From Nitrospiraceae bacterium (GTDB taxonomy: Bacteria > Nitrospirota > Nitrospiria > Nitrospirales > UBA8639): 64,000 nucleotides of DNA. Positions 16,992-24,159 of the stretch are shown piece by piece. Position 1 is the first letter of the stretch, and every line of letters starts with the position of its first letter. The DNA lies in the NCBI GenBank assembly GCA_020632595.1, contig JACKFF010000001.1:992001-1056000 (forward strand). Direction: 5' to 3'. Made by a program: the position numbers and the translations under genes. Below the pieces are notes generated by a model. The model worked only from the letters and a program-made list of their open reading frames with translations, had not been told where the DNA came from and ran no database searches.

Positions 16992-17669
16992 ATGGGGAAG
17001 CAAACTAAAAAAGGGTTGCAGCCTTCACGGTTTTTTCGTGTCAAGAACTTTGAGAGATTCCAACACTATAAAAAACGCTGCCCACCATGGATCAAATTAT
17101 ATTATGAAATTCTTGACGATGACGCATTTATCAGTCTCCCACTTGAAGCACAACTCTACTACCTCCTCCTCCTTTTGATTGCCGGGCGGCGCGATAACGT
17201 CATTCCACTCGATTCGAAATATTTAAAAAAAGTCATGCGTTTAGAACACGAACCAGACCTAAAGCCGCTATTTGAATCAGGTTTCTTGCTAGCGCTGAGC
17301 AAGCAGCAAGCTAGCAAAATGCTAGCTGACCGCAAGCAAAATGCTCTTTCAGAGACAGAGTCAGAGGCAGAGAGAGAGAAAAGAAGAAAAGAGTCAGAGG
17401 AAAAGGGAGAGAAAGAGGGTTTGGGGGAAGGAGAGGGGCGACAAGAAAACCAAAATGCGGAAGAGCGGTTAAGGGGTAAAAGTCAGGGGATAAATGGGGA
17501 AAGAGCGAATCAGGCAGAAAATGGAAAAACCTCCGAAGGGGGAGATCGAAGAGCAGCGGATGGGGAAGCTTTCCAGGCATTGGAAAAATTGCGCGAGGCG
17601 GTTGGTATTCCCAAAAAGGACGGGTTTCAACCTATCGGCAACCCACTCAAGGCATTTCAACGCGATTGA
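16992..17669 (+). CDS. Phage replisome-organizer-like protein
   Basis: About 225 residues (ATG at 16992; a GTG two codons earlier is also possible). The N-terminal domain (WIKLYYEILDDDAFISLPLE, then AQLYYLLLLLIAGRRDNVIP) resembles winged-helix domains of phage replication organizers related to lambda O and DnaT-like proteins. Residues 115-200 are low-complexity, rich in Glu, Lys, Arg and Gln, encoded by an almost pure purine tract. Iteron-like 22-bp repeats sit inside the gene at 17288-17353, just before the purine tract, as the lambda origin sits inside gene O. It should open the element's origin and recruit host replication proteins. Function inferred. Confidence 0.6.
   Translation: MGKQTKKGLQPSRFFRVKNFERFQHYKKRCPPWIKLYYEILDDDAFISLPLEAQLYYLLLLLIAGRRDNVIPLDSKYLKKVMRLEHEPDLKPLFESGFLLALSKQQASKMLADRKQNALSETESEAEREKRRKESEEKGEKEGLGEGEGRQENQNAEERLRGKSQGINGERANQAENGKTSEGGDRRAADGEAFQALEKLREAVGIPKKDGFQPIGNPLKAFQRD
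17288..17353 (+). repeat. Three 22-bp iteron-like units inside the replication gene
   Basis: Units start at 17288, 17310 and 17332. The second and third share GCTAGCAAAATGCT / GCAAGCAAAATGCT (13 of 14), and the first shares GCTAGC and AGCAAG. GCTAGC palindromes occur at 17288, 17310 and 17321. A purine-rich tract follows directly. The spacing of two helical turns is usual for initiator-binding iterons. Coding constraint could also create part of the pattern. Confidence 0.45.
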
Positions 17670-17715
17670 TATTTTTATTCACGGGCGAATCACAATCAAC
17701 GAAAGGGGAATTTTT

Positions 17716-18276
17716 ATGGAAAGTGCGACAGTGCAGACATCAAGCGTTCTCAGTGAATGGCGTGAGCAGGTTCGGGCCGCACAAGCTACCCGAGACAATC
17801 TCATAAAACAGGTTGAAACCCGGACCTTCCAGAAAGCTGAAGCCGAGCGACTAGCCAATGGTCTAGAAGCTTCACGAGCTGAAGTGATTACCAATATCGG
17901 AAGAGGATCTGCGAGCGAGGCTGATTTGGCAAAAGTGAAACGGGAGTTGGGAAAGGCTAGGGATGGCTTGCGGGATTCGACTGAAATTCTCACGTCCACG
18001 GAAGCGTCGTTAAAGGAGGCCGAGTTGCACCTTGCGCAGGCTGTCAAATCTCTGAAGACCGAAGAAGACCGGGCTTGGCGGCAGGCCTCTGTCCTGCTCA
18101 TTGAAAAACACCGGGCGGAAATTCAAGAGAGGTATGATGAAATTTATTGCTCCATTTGCCTCTATCAGCCAGGAACGCTTTATTTGCCTCTGATTAATGC
18201 ACTGGGGCTCAAAGTTCCTCAGGGAGAAGGCTTTGTGCGAATTAAGGACCGGCTGGCCGAGCAATTTAATCTCTGA
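17716..18276 (+). CDS. Coiled-coil protein of the element (hypothetical)
   Basis: A 186-residue protein begun at the ATG at 17716, preceded by AAAGGGGAA. Residues 10-140 are a nearly continuous amphipathic helix (VLSEWREQVRAAQATRDN, AKVKRELGKARDGLRDSTE, LKEAELHLAQAVKSLK), which predicts a long coiled coil. A short C-terminal domain contains ICLYQPGTLYLPLINALGLK. No enzymatic motif or membrane segment is present. Phage scaffold-like or accessory proteins can look like this, but I cannot assign one. It is about 50 bp downstream of the replication gene. Confidence 0.7.
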   Translation: MESATVQTSSVLSEWREQVRAAQATRDNLIKQVETRTFQKAEAERLANGLEASRAEVITNIGRGSASEADLAKVKRELGKARDGLRDSTEILTSTEASLKEAELHLAQAVKSLKTEEDRAWRQASVLLIEKHRAEIQERYDEIYCSICLYQPGTLYLPLINALGLKVPQGEGFVRIKDRLAEQFNL

Positions 18277-18325
18277 AGGGCTATCACGCGGGCGAATATT
18301 CACAATTTTTCAAATGGAGTGAAAC

Positions 18326-18574
18326 ATGATCACATCGAACGCAAACAGTCAACCTAGCAGGGTTTCTGACGCGGATATCCTAAAGCTTGCGGATGACGCC
18401 GAATCATTGCGGCGAGCCTATGAACGAACGCCCGCACTGCAAGAGGAATTTCTCGATTTTGGATGTTTTCAGGCCTACCTAACCGGGTTGAAAAATGGAC
18501 GGTCGAGCGTATGCGACGGCCGCGGCGTTGTTCGCTCAAGCATAGCTGAGTCGAAAACCTTTCTAGCGAACTAA
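18326..18574 (+). CDS. Small hypothetical protein of the element
   Basis: An 82-residue soluble protein with a TGGAGTG ribosome site before the ATG. It is mainly helical in the first half (VSDADILKLADDAESLRRAYERTPALQEE), then reads GCFQAYLTGLKNGRSSVCDG. No family is recognised. It follows the coiled-coil protein by 49 bp in the same direction and is probably in the same transcript. Confidence 0.55.
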   Translation: MITSNANSQPSRVSDADILKLADDAESLRRAYERTPALQEEFLDFGCFQAYLTGLKNGRSSVCDGRGVVRSSIAESKTFLAN

Positions 18575-18729
18575 GGGAATGCGCTGGTGCTGGGAGCGCG
18601 TGTTGTTCGTCCGATGCCTGGCAGGGGCCGGTTACCCTGGAGCCCATCGGATCTTGTGGGTAAAAGCGGTGAGCCCCTCACTGCCTACTTGGAGTGGGGG
18701 GTGATCCGTTCTCTTGATGGGGGTGTTGA

Positions 18730-19209
18730 ATGGATATGCAGATAATTGATCGGGAACGGGTGAGAGGTCTCATGTTGGAATTAAATGCCAGTGGGTTTCC
18801 GAATCCGGAAATTTCCCGGCAGGTTGGCCGCTCACTGTCCTTCGTTGAGAAAGCCTTGAATGGGAAGAAACAGTTTGTTTGGAAACTCCCACCAGTTCCA
18901 CCGCTGACGAAGGTTTGGCGAGGTGGGTCTGAGCAGACATCGATGGGGATTAAGCGGATGCAAGAGGCCATCGGAGCAAACTTGCATTGGTTGTGGGGCG
19001 TCAAGGAAAAGAAGCCGGAGCCAGGCAGGCCTCCGAGTAAATGGCGGACTGTCCGGACACACCGGGCACTAGTTGAGCAGGCCGTTGATACTCTTAGTTT
19101 GGTGTGTGGTGTTCGACCGGCGGAGGTGTGGCGGTGGATCTATCCCGGCCGGGAGCGGCACATCTACCGGCACGTTGACCACCATCATGGTGTACGCACT
19201 TCGGGATGA
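18730..19209 (+). CDS. Helix-turn-helix protein of the element
   Basis: A 159-residue protein. Residues 8-47 (ERVRGLMLELNASGFPNPEISR, then QVGRSLSFVEKALNGKK) read as a resolvase/Hin-like or terminase-small-subunit-like helix-turn-helix. The rest is basic and tryptophan-containing (GANLHWLWGVKEKKPEPG, then EVWRWIYPGRERHIYRH). It may control the downstream tail-type genes, since a good promoter-like sequence follows it at 19288, or be a reduced packaging protein. Neither role can be shown from sequence. A 155-bp gap without a gene separates it from the preceding gene. Confidence 0.6.
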   Translation: MDMQIIDRERVRGLMLELNASGFPNPEISRQVGRSLSFVEKALNGKKQFVWKLPPVPPLTKVWRGGSEQTSMGIKRMQEAIGANLHWLWGVKEKKPEPGRPPSKWRTVRTHRALVEQAVDTLSLVCGVRPAEVWRWIYPGRERHIYRHVDHHHGVRTSG

Positions 19210-19529
19210 GCGGGTCCTTTCTGGTAACCCATTACTGCGGAGGTCGAGCGGCGCAGTATTTTGCTAGTTTGTGGTTTTTTTATTTGGTTGACATGCAACA
19301 TTAGTTGACATATTTATCATTAACATATTGAAAATACTCGTGTTTTATGTAAATAAAAGCCATGATAATGCAACATATAACTGTAAACCGTGTTGTCAGT
19401 CGCAACACAGAAAGGCCGGGACAGGAAAGGCCGTGGGGTGTCCGGTTTTAGGAAATTTTGTGGGAAAAATTTCCGGTTTGGTCAACAGGCAATATCTTCT
19501 ACTATTCGACAAAGAAAGGGGGGGGCGCT
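19210..19529. other. AT-rich promoter region before the tail-type genes
   Basis: 320 bp without a supported gene. It separates the replication/regulatory half of the element from the tail-type half and contains the promoter-like sequence listed at 19288-19316. Confidence 0.5.
19288..19316 (+). promoter_or_regulatory. Sigma70-type promoter candidate for the tail-type genes
   Basis: TTGACA at 19288-19293, a 17-bp spacer, then TATTTA at 19311-19316. A second TTGACA at 19305 lies one spacer length downstream, giving a direct repeat that might also bind a regulator. The next gene starts at 19530, which leaves a leader of about 200 bases. Confidence 0.4.
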
Positions 19530-20021
19530 ATGGCCTTCAATGATTCCATTACGTTCGAGATTACGAATATCAAGGGCTTAGAAGAGGCCAGTAAGCTGGC
19601 TCCCAAACGCATTCTCTCCACTCTGAAACGGGAATATGCGCGGGAGGGAGCGAAGTTCAAAACGGAATTTCGCAAGAATAACCTGTTTGGGCCTCCTGGG
19701 ATCAATCTGCCAAGACGAGCCGTGGGGTTCACGCTCAAGTCCAAGAAAAAGACCTTCACGAAAATTAAAGACAAAGAGGGCAAGGGGGCGCAATTGTCCC
19801 ATGTCCTGACCAAGGTGGTGGTGGGCAAAAATGGGATTGTGTTGGTTGGCTATCTGAGCCGGTTCCTTGGGTTTCATGCGGCCAAGCTGGAACAGCCATT
19901 TAAAGACACCTTCCGGAAGATTGAGCCACGCCTGCGAGCCAGGATCGGCAAAGAAGCCGCACGGATTACCCAACAAGTGCTCGATAAGGGGTTGCGTGAT
20001 TTTCAGAGGGGAAAGCGATGA
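19530..20021 (+). CDS. Phage gp10-like head-tail / tail completion protein
   Basis: A 163-residue protein begun at the ATG at 19530 after a G-rich ribosome site. It opens FEITNIKGLEEASKLAPKRI, then a basic helix LSTLKREYAREGAKFKTEF and a LSHVLTKVVVGKNGIVLVGY strand pair, and ends with helices (AARITQQVLDKGLRDFQRGK). This order of a short strand, long helix, then strands resembles HK97 gp10-type head-tail joining or minor tail proteins. The match is by plan and not by a unique motif. It heads a run of tightly spaced or overlapping genes. Confidence 0.55.
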   Translation: MAFNDSITFEITNIKGLEEASKLAPKRILSTLKREYAREGAKFKTEFRKNNLFGPPGINLPRRAVGFTLKSKKKTFTKIKDKEGKGAQLSHVLTKVVVGKNGIVLVGYLSRFLGFHAAKLEQPFKDTFRKIEPRLRARIGKEAARITQQVLDKGLRDFQRGKR

Positions 20022-20206
20022 AGGAATCAATGGTCAGTTGTGGGGTTCGGTGCTCGGTATGCCTTCGGCCGCTGTGCGTTGGGCAAGTGAATGAGCAAGT
20101 GCGCGGTACGTGTGAGCCTGTGATTCGCACGGGGTTAATGTGCCCCCAGTGTTTATCTATCGTCTCCCTGGCGGGTCCTGGAATTTCCATGTCGCAAATA
20201 CGGTGA
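20018..20206 (+). CDS. Small four-Cys zinc-ribbon-like protein
   Basis: Sixty-two residues, starting in an ATGA overlap with the preceding gene, which supports translation by coupling. Two pairs of cysteines (CSVCLRPLC and MCPQC) are placed as in a small zinc ribbon. No known phage structural family is recognised. The gene is followed 43 bp later by a GTG-started gene with its own strong ribosome site. Confidence 0.55.
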   Translation: MKESMVSCGVRCSVCLRPLCVGQVNEQVRGTCEPVIRTGLMCPQCLSIVSLAGPGISMSQIR

Positions 20207-20249
20207 CCGGGATCCACAATGTTCGGGGAATTTTAAAAGGAGGGAACTT

Positions 20250-20771
20250 GTGAGCGAGGAAGTCCTTCATAGCCTTATGCGGCAGAATTTGGCGGCACAG
20301 ACAAGCGATGAGCGGGTGAGCCAATGGTATGCGGCCATGCAAGCGGCGTTGGTTGCCCTTGAATCCTCCCATGGTGTGTACGTCGATGAGATCCTGACAG
20401 CCGCGGCGTTGGTCATTCACGCTCGAAAGCGGGGACACGCGGACCCTACCTTCCGGGTGCCGATGGCCCATGAACTTCAAACCGTCTTCGATGAGTTGGA
20501 CGCGGACACCAAAATTGAGCCGCTGTTGTCCTGGACGGCGAAGAATATCAATCGTCTTTCTCCATTGGTTACGGCAGCTCCCTGGACGCACGAAACCTTG
20601 ACCAACCTCATGCAGGCCAAACTATTTGCGGTTCGCGACCGGAACCCCCTGATCCTTCGTGCCGTCATTCAGTTTGCCCTAGCTGAATATCTCTTGTGCG
20701 GGTATGACCTGACAGCCCTGTACGCGGTCTTTGAGAAACTTCACCCACCACTAACAGGGCCAGATGAATAG
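20250..20771 (+). CDS. Hypothetical protein of the tail-type gene run
   Basis: A 173-residue protein starting at GTG with AAAAGGAGGG upstream, the best ribosome site in the element. It is helical throughout (VSQWYAAMQAALVALESSHG, then VDEILTAAALVIHARKRG, then LRAVIQFALAEYLLCGYDLT). No motif is recognised. Its 3' end overlaps the NlpC/P60 gene by eight bases, so the two are probably made together. A tail-assembly role is possible from position only. Confidence 0.65.
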   Translation: MSEEVLHSLMRQNLAAQTSDERVSQWYAAMQAALVALESSHGVYVDEILTAAALVIHARKRGHADPTFRVPMAHELQTVFDELDADTKIEPLLSWTAKNINRLSPLVTAAPWTHETLTNLMQAKLFAVRDRNPLILRAVIQFALAEYLLCGYDLTALYAVFEKLHPPLTGPDE

Positions 20772-21177
20772 CCCGCCGTTTTCCGCAGATTCGTTTAATT
20801 GGCGTCGTTGGGTGGGACTACCCTTTGCTCCACGCGGGCGCGGTCCGTCTTATGATTGTTGGGGGTTGATCTGGGCCGTGCTCCGAGAAGTGGGGCACGA
20901 CCTCCCTTCACTCCTGGATGATGGGGTTGCAACAGGCAAACAGAAAGCCCGCCTGGATCAATGGAAGCCCATTCCTCCCGGCGATCCGAAACTATTTGAC
21001 ATTGCCGCGTTTTGCTATACCAAGGACACCCTTCACCTCGGTTTGGTGTGCGGGCCTGGTGTCTTTCTGCATACGGCGGGCGGGGAGGGTAGTGGCGTGG
21101 ATAATTTTCTCCAACAGCCATGGCGAAGCTGTCTGAAGGGGTTTTATCGGTTTCAAGCGGCGCGGGCTGGGTTGTGA
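20764..21177 (+). CDS. NlpC/P60-type phage tail protein
   Basis: A 137-residue protein with the plan of small C40 peptidases found in phage tail operons. The nucleophile Cys sits in the motif YDCWGLIWAVLREVG at about residue 31, and the His is in DTLHLGLVCGPGVFLHTAGG at about residues 90-105. Such proteins (lambda K-like) help assemble the tail tip or cut peptidoglycan during entry. It is the last of the overlapping tail-type genes. The rest of a tail operon (tape measure, tail tip, fibre) is absent from the element. Confidence 0.72.
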   Translation: MNSPPFSADSFNWRRWVGLPFAPRGRGPSYDCWGLIWAVLREVGHDLPSLLDDGVATGKQKARLDQWKPIPPGDPKLFDIAAFCYTKDTLHLGLVCGPGVFLHTAGGEGSGVDNFLQQPWRSCLKGFYRFQAARAGL

Positions 21178-21193
21178 GGTAGCCTGGTTCCGC

Positions 21194-21367
21194 TCATCGG
21201 CCTGGACTCTTCTTTTTATATTTTTGGAGCAAGAGGCGCATTCCCTCTTCGAGCATTTCATTGACGTTTCGATCTTCATCGACAGCTAAATGCTTGACCT
21301 CTTTCATGAGTTCCTGGTCCAAGCTCAACCCGTACGTTTTGCGTTTTCCTTCCGCTTTTTCGGCCAT
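21194..21367 (-). CDS. Ribbon-helix-helix protein (minus strand)
   Basis: Fifty-seven codons from an ATG at 21367. The protein reads KTYGLSLDQELMKEVKHLAV then NVNEMLEEGMRLLLQKYKKK: a beta strand with alternating residues, a first helix, a turn and a second helix, as in CopG/Arc-type repressors. It is divergently placed to another ribbon-helix-helix gene at 21475, with a palindrome between them. It is the only minus-strand gene inside the element. Likely a repressor of the shared promoter region, or an antitoxin without a recognised toxin. Confidence 0.6.
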   Translation of the reverse strand: MAEKAEGKRKTYGLSLDQELMKEVKHLAVDEDRNVNEMLEEGMRLLLQKYKKKSPGR

Positions 21368-21400
21368 GGCGGCGGTAGCCTAGCCCGAGGGTTTCAATAT

Positions 21401-21419
21401 AGTCAAATATATATTGACT
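21401..21419. promoter_or_regulatory. Palindromic operator between the divergent RHH genes
   Basis: AGTCAA at 21401-21406 and TTGACT at 21414-21419 are exact reverse complements around an alternating AT centre. The right arm doubles as a -35 box (TTGACT) with TATATT at 21438-21443 after an 18-bp spacer, reading rightward into the gene at 21475. A repressor bound here would block that promoter. Confidence 0.5.
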
Positions 21420-21474
21420 TTATGAAATATATAAATCTATATTTATATAAATTTAAACGAGAGGAGGTGAGGAT

Positions 21475-21627
21475 ATGGCCACAATGACGAAGGTGTTGAT
21501 CCAACTGCCTGTATCCATGAAACGCAAGTTAGACAGGCTGAAAACCAAGGGCTACACGGCTTCAGGTTTTATCCGGGCTTTGTTGGAACGTGAATTTCAA
21601 ACCAAACCACAAAAGAAAGGAGCGTGA
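21475..21627 (+). CDS. Ribbon-helix-helix protein (plus strand)
   Basis: Fifty codons from an ATG preceded by GAGGAGGTGAGG. The sequence MTKVLIQLPVSMKRKLDRLK then GYTASGFIRALLEREF has the strand-helix-helix plan of MetJ/Arc repressors, with a strand of alternating polar residues (KVLIQLP) suited to the DNA major groove. It is transcribed from the AT-rich divergent region and heads the run of small genes leading to the integrase. It may control those genes, including integration. Confidence 0.65.
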   Translation: MATMTKVLIQLPVSMKRKLDRLKTKGYTASGFIRALLEREFQTKPQKKGA

Positions 21628-21900
21628 GTGAACCCCATGGGCAAACCTGCACAGGTCAAGGCCACAACCACGGAAGCCGCCTTTGTGTACGAGATTGAAA
21701 CCGACAAACATGGATCTGGCCGGTTTACCAGCGCGGACCCACGGGGAAGCCAAGAATTTGAACGCCAATTTTCGAAGGCGCTGTTCGATCTGACTGGGTG
21801 CCACAATCATATATGGGGGCACTATGGGACGCTCAACGATCATGGCGGTCTCAATGTCGATGGTCAGTTTTCCGTGAAGGAAACTCCTGGTGGTCAGTAA
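21628..21900 (+). CDS. Small hypothetical protein of the element
   Basis: Ninety codons from GTG at 21628, chosen over ATG at 21637 because GGAG lies six bases before the GTG. The start is directly after the stop of the RHH gene. The protein is soluble, with beta-type segments (AAFVYEIETDKHGSGRFTSA) and a His-containing middle (CHNHIWGHYGTLNDHGGLNV). No family is recognised. Same transcript as its neighbours. Confidence 0.55.
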   Translation: MNPMGKPAQVKATTTEAAFVYEIETDKHGSGRFTSADPRGSQEFERQFSKALFDLTGCHNHIWGHYGTLNDHGGLNVDGQFSVKETPGGQ

Positions 21901-21925
21901 CCAAAAAAAGAAAGGAACCTGAGTC

Positions 21926-22147
21926 ATGAAGATTCCCACAAAGGGTGTTTTCTATTCCCCATGCCATCTCAAAGGACCAAATGGTGAACCGTTTTCAATT
22001 GAGGGCACGCAATGCCGAACCTACCGGGCCGCCGAAAAAGAGGCCGAGCAGCTTCAGCGCTGTTACCCCACCGAAGTTTTTGTCGCAGAAGTCACCGTTA
22101 AACGGGCGAAGAGCCCGGCCGCGAAACGATCCAACCGAAAAGCGTAA
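21926..22147 (+). CDS. Small hypothetical protein of the element
   Basis: Seventy-three codons with AAAGGAACC before the ATG. It contains YSPCHLKGPNGEPFSIEGTQ then a charged helix TYRAAEKEAEQLQRC and a basic lysine/arginine tail. No family is recognised. It lies 25 bp after the previous small gene in the same direction. Confidence 0.5.
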   Translation: MKIPTKGVFYSPCHLKGPNGEPFSIEGTQCRTYRAAEKEAEQLQRCYPTEVFVAEVTVKRAKSPAAKRSNRKA

Positions 22148-22178
22148 TAACCTTGCCCATACGAAAGGACTCTGAATC

Positions 22179-22430
22179 ATGACTTCAAAAATGACAGCTC
22201 TCAAATTACAAGAAGAGACCAACCCTGAGCCTCGGGGGGACCACATGGACGAAGCGTTAAGCAATCTGAGGAGGTTGACTTCCACGCTAGCGATCTTGTC
22301 GACCATCAATCCCAAAAGTGATTTTTGTATTACTCAACATGACCTGTCTGAAGTATTCGGGGCGCTGTTCCAGTGGTCGAGGGATGCCCTGCAAGAAGTG
22401 GAATCGCATGTGGAGATCGAGGAGGGCTAA
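22179..22430 (+). CDS. Small hypothetical protein of the element
   Basis: Eighty-three codons, helical, with the segments MDEALSNLRRLTSTLAILST and FGALFQWSRDALQEVESHVE. A GAAAGGACTC-like ribosome site precedes the ATG. No motif is recognised. It belongs to the run of short genes upstream of the integrase. Confidence 0.5.
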   Translation: MTSKMTALKLQEETNPEPRGDHMDEALSNLRRLTSTLAILSTINPKSDFCITQHDLSEVFGALFQWSRDALQEVESHVEIEEG

Positions 22431-22504
22431 TCCCTGGCGCGATGGACGAATGGACTCTCTAAACGTGGGCCGGTGTGGTGGATGACTTGTAAGGACCAGT
22501 AATA

Positions 22505-22837
22505 ATGGACTTTATTTTGATTAAAAAAACCCTTGGTGAAAACATCTTCGATCAACAGGGGTTTGATACGGTGGCCGGTGCGGGCCGCTTTGTGGAATTG
22601 CTCAAGGCGCGGTGGCGTGGACGGGCCAAGCGTGAATGGGGCGAGGGAGTCATGGTGTGCGCGAAAATCACTGTTGAACCCGCAACGGGGTATTGCCCGG
22701 ATCTGGAAATTATCGGAGAAAACGCGGCAAAGGAAGAGGAAGATTTGTCCTGGCAGCGACAGGGATACGAAGACGATCTTCTTGAATTGCTCGGCGAGTT
22801 TGACCAATGGGCTGTGCCCATGACCGAGGAGGGCTAA
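22505..22837 (+). CDS. Hypothetical protein upstream of the integrase
   Basis: A 110-residue acidic protein. It begins MDFILIKKTLGENIFDQQGF, has a basic stretch KARWRGRAKREWGEG, and ends in an acidic helix EEDLSWQRQGYEDDLLELLG. It ends three bases before the integrase start, so the two are probably translated from one message. A role in recombination control is possible from position only. Confidence 0.6.
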   Translation: MDFILIKKTLGENIFDQQGFDTVAGAGRFVELLKARWRGRAKREWGEGVMVCAKITVEPATGYCPDLEIIGENAAKEEEDLSWQRQGYEDDLLELLGEFDQWAVPMTEEG

Positions 22838-22840
22838 TCC

Positions 22841-24148
22841 ATGGCGGGAACACGCCGAACGTTGATTCGAAAGGAAGAGGGGATTTTTGCCTACCGGGTT
22901 GCCGGGGGGGAGCGGTTTGCCGTTCGCATGGAATACCGGGGGCAGGATGTACGGAAGTTTGGCTTTGGCACGATATCCAAGGCGCGGCACTGGCGAGATA
23001 CCCGCAAGGGGCGAGCCTTAGAAGGCAGACTATTCCCCGAACAGGAAGCCCGGCGACAAGAAGAGGCCCTGAAGCAACGGGACGCCGAAACGGAACAACA
23101 ACGCCGGGACGCTGAAGCGGCCGCAGTGGTGACGCTCAAGGCTTACGGCGAAACGTTTATGAAAGCCAAACGAGCCGCAGGGCTGAAACATACGACAATA
23201 AAACGATACGACAGCATTTTGAGGATTCACTTAACCCCGGCCTTTGGAGCACTGCCCCTAGCTGAAGTGACCAGGGGCAAGGTGCGGGAACTGGTGTCCT
23301 CCTTGAGTGAGGATGGGCGTAAGCCCAAGACCATTAAAAACGTTTTGCTTTGTTTGTCGGCGCTGTTTACCGAAGCCCTTGAGGATGGGCATGTTCAGCA
23401 CAACCCGGCGTTAAAAACATCCAAGCTTATTAAGACCGGCAAATGTGGAGAAGAGGTGGACACGTTTAGCCACGAGGAAGAATGCCGGGTGCTCCAGACC
23501 ACCAAGGAGAAATACCCCCACTATTACCCGTTTATTTTGCTGCTGTTTCGCACAGGTATGCGAGAGGGGGAAGCCGTGGCATTGCGGCCGGAAGATCTGG
23601 ACTTGCGGAAGCGGTATGTGTGGGTCCAACGCAACTTCACGGCAGGGCAACTCTCAAACACCCCGAAGAGCCGCCAGAAACGCAAGGTCGACTTAGCACA
23701 CGATCTGGTCGCGGTTTTGAGGGATTACCTGGTAGTCCGTGAAGCCGAGGCCATGTTGAATGAGCGGACAGCCGAGGAATGGTTATTTACTACGCCGGGC
23801 GGAGATATGATCCGGTCGAATAACTTTCGAGATCGTGTGTGGAAACCGCTTTTAAGGGCGGCGGGGATCCCATATCGGTGGATCCATGCTACCCGGCATG
23901 CCTTCGCTAGTCGAATGATTCTAAGCGGAGCGAATGTGGTCTATGTTCAACGGCAGCTCGGTCACGCCAGTATTCAACTGACAGTGGATACATACACCCA
24001 CTGGTTGAAAGAATCTGAACGGGGGCAGAACCTTGAAGTTGACCGCTTGAGTACCCCTTTCGGGGATGGAGTCGGCACTTTACCCGGCACTCTCAACGGG
24101 GTCAAAACACATGACATTGAAAGAAATGAAGAAAAATGGGGTGAGTGA
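22841..24148 (+). CDS. int: Tyrosine-type site-specific integrase
   Basis: A 435-residue phage-type integrase. An N-terminal arm-binding region (residues 1-95) is followed by the SAM-like core-binding domain (ETFMKAKRAAGLKHTTIKRY, residues 105-185) and the catalytic domain. The catalytic set is visible: Arg241 in RTGMREGE, His349 and Arg352 in HATRH, His375 in LGHAS and the nucleophile Tyr385 in DTYTHW. It should cut and rejoin the 24-bp repeat at the tRNA-His 3' end. Its stop codon (24146-24148) lies inside the attachment core and overlaps the antisense tRNA gene by 12 bases, so the protein end is not altered by excision. Confidence 0.95.
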   Translation: MAGTRRTLIRKEEGIFAYRVAGGERFAVRMEYRGQDVRKFGFGTISKARHWRDTRKGRALEGRLFPEQEARRQEEALKQRDAETEQQRRDAEAAAVVTLKAYGETFMKAKRAAGLKHTTIKRYDSILRIHLTPAFGALPLAEVTRGKVRELVSSLSEDGRKPKTIKNVLLCLSALFTEALEDGHVQHNPALKTSKLIKTGKCGEEVDTFSHEEECRVLQTTKEKYPHYYPFILLLFRTGMREGEAVALRPEDLDLRKRYVWVQRNFTAGQLSNTPKSRQKRKVDLAHDLVAVLRDYLVVREAEAMLNERTAEEWLFTTPGGDMIRSNNFRDRVWKPLLRAAGIPYRWIHATRHAFASRMILSGANVVYVQRQLGHASIQLTVDTYTHWLKESERGQNLEVDRLSTPFGDGVGTLPGTLNGVKTHDIERNEEKWGE

Positions 24149-24159
24149 CGGGTTTCGAA
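24136..24159 (+). repeat. attR: right copy of the 24-bp tRNA-His direct repeat
   Basis: Identical to 15358-15381. It covers the CCA end, the acceptor 3' strand and part of the T-arm of the tRNA-His gene, which is read on the minus strand, and contains the integrase stop codon. Confidence 0.92.

Larger units (their letters stand above)
15358..24159. mobile_element. Integrated element at tRNA-His, about 8.8 kb
   Basis: Bounded by 24-bp direct repeats (15358-15381 and 24136-24159). It encodes about sixteen proteins, including an excisionase-like HTH protein, a replisome-organizer-like protein with internal iteron-like repeats, an HTH protein, two proteins of phage tail-assembly type (gp10-like and NlpC/P60), two ribbon-helix-helix proteins and a tyrosine integrase beside the tRNA. 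I see no portal, terminase large subunit, capsid, holin or lysin. It could be a phage satellite, a strongly reduced prophage, or an integrative plasmid-like element with captured tail genes. Confidence 0.85.

Noticed and set aside
20992..21279. A 95-codon minus-strand open frame
   Set aside because: Antisense to the NlpC/P60-type gene. The real minus-strand gene here is the ribbon-helix-helix protein at 21194-21367 in another frame.
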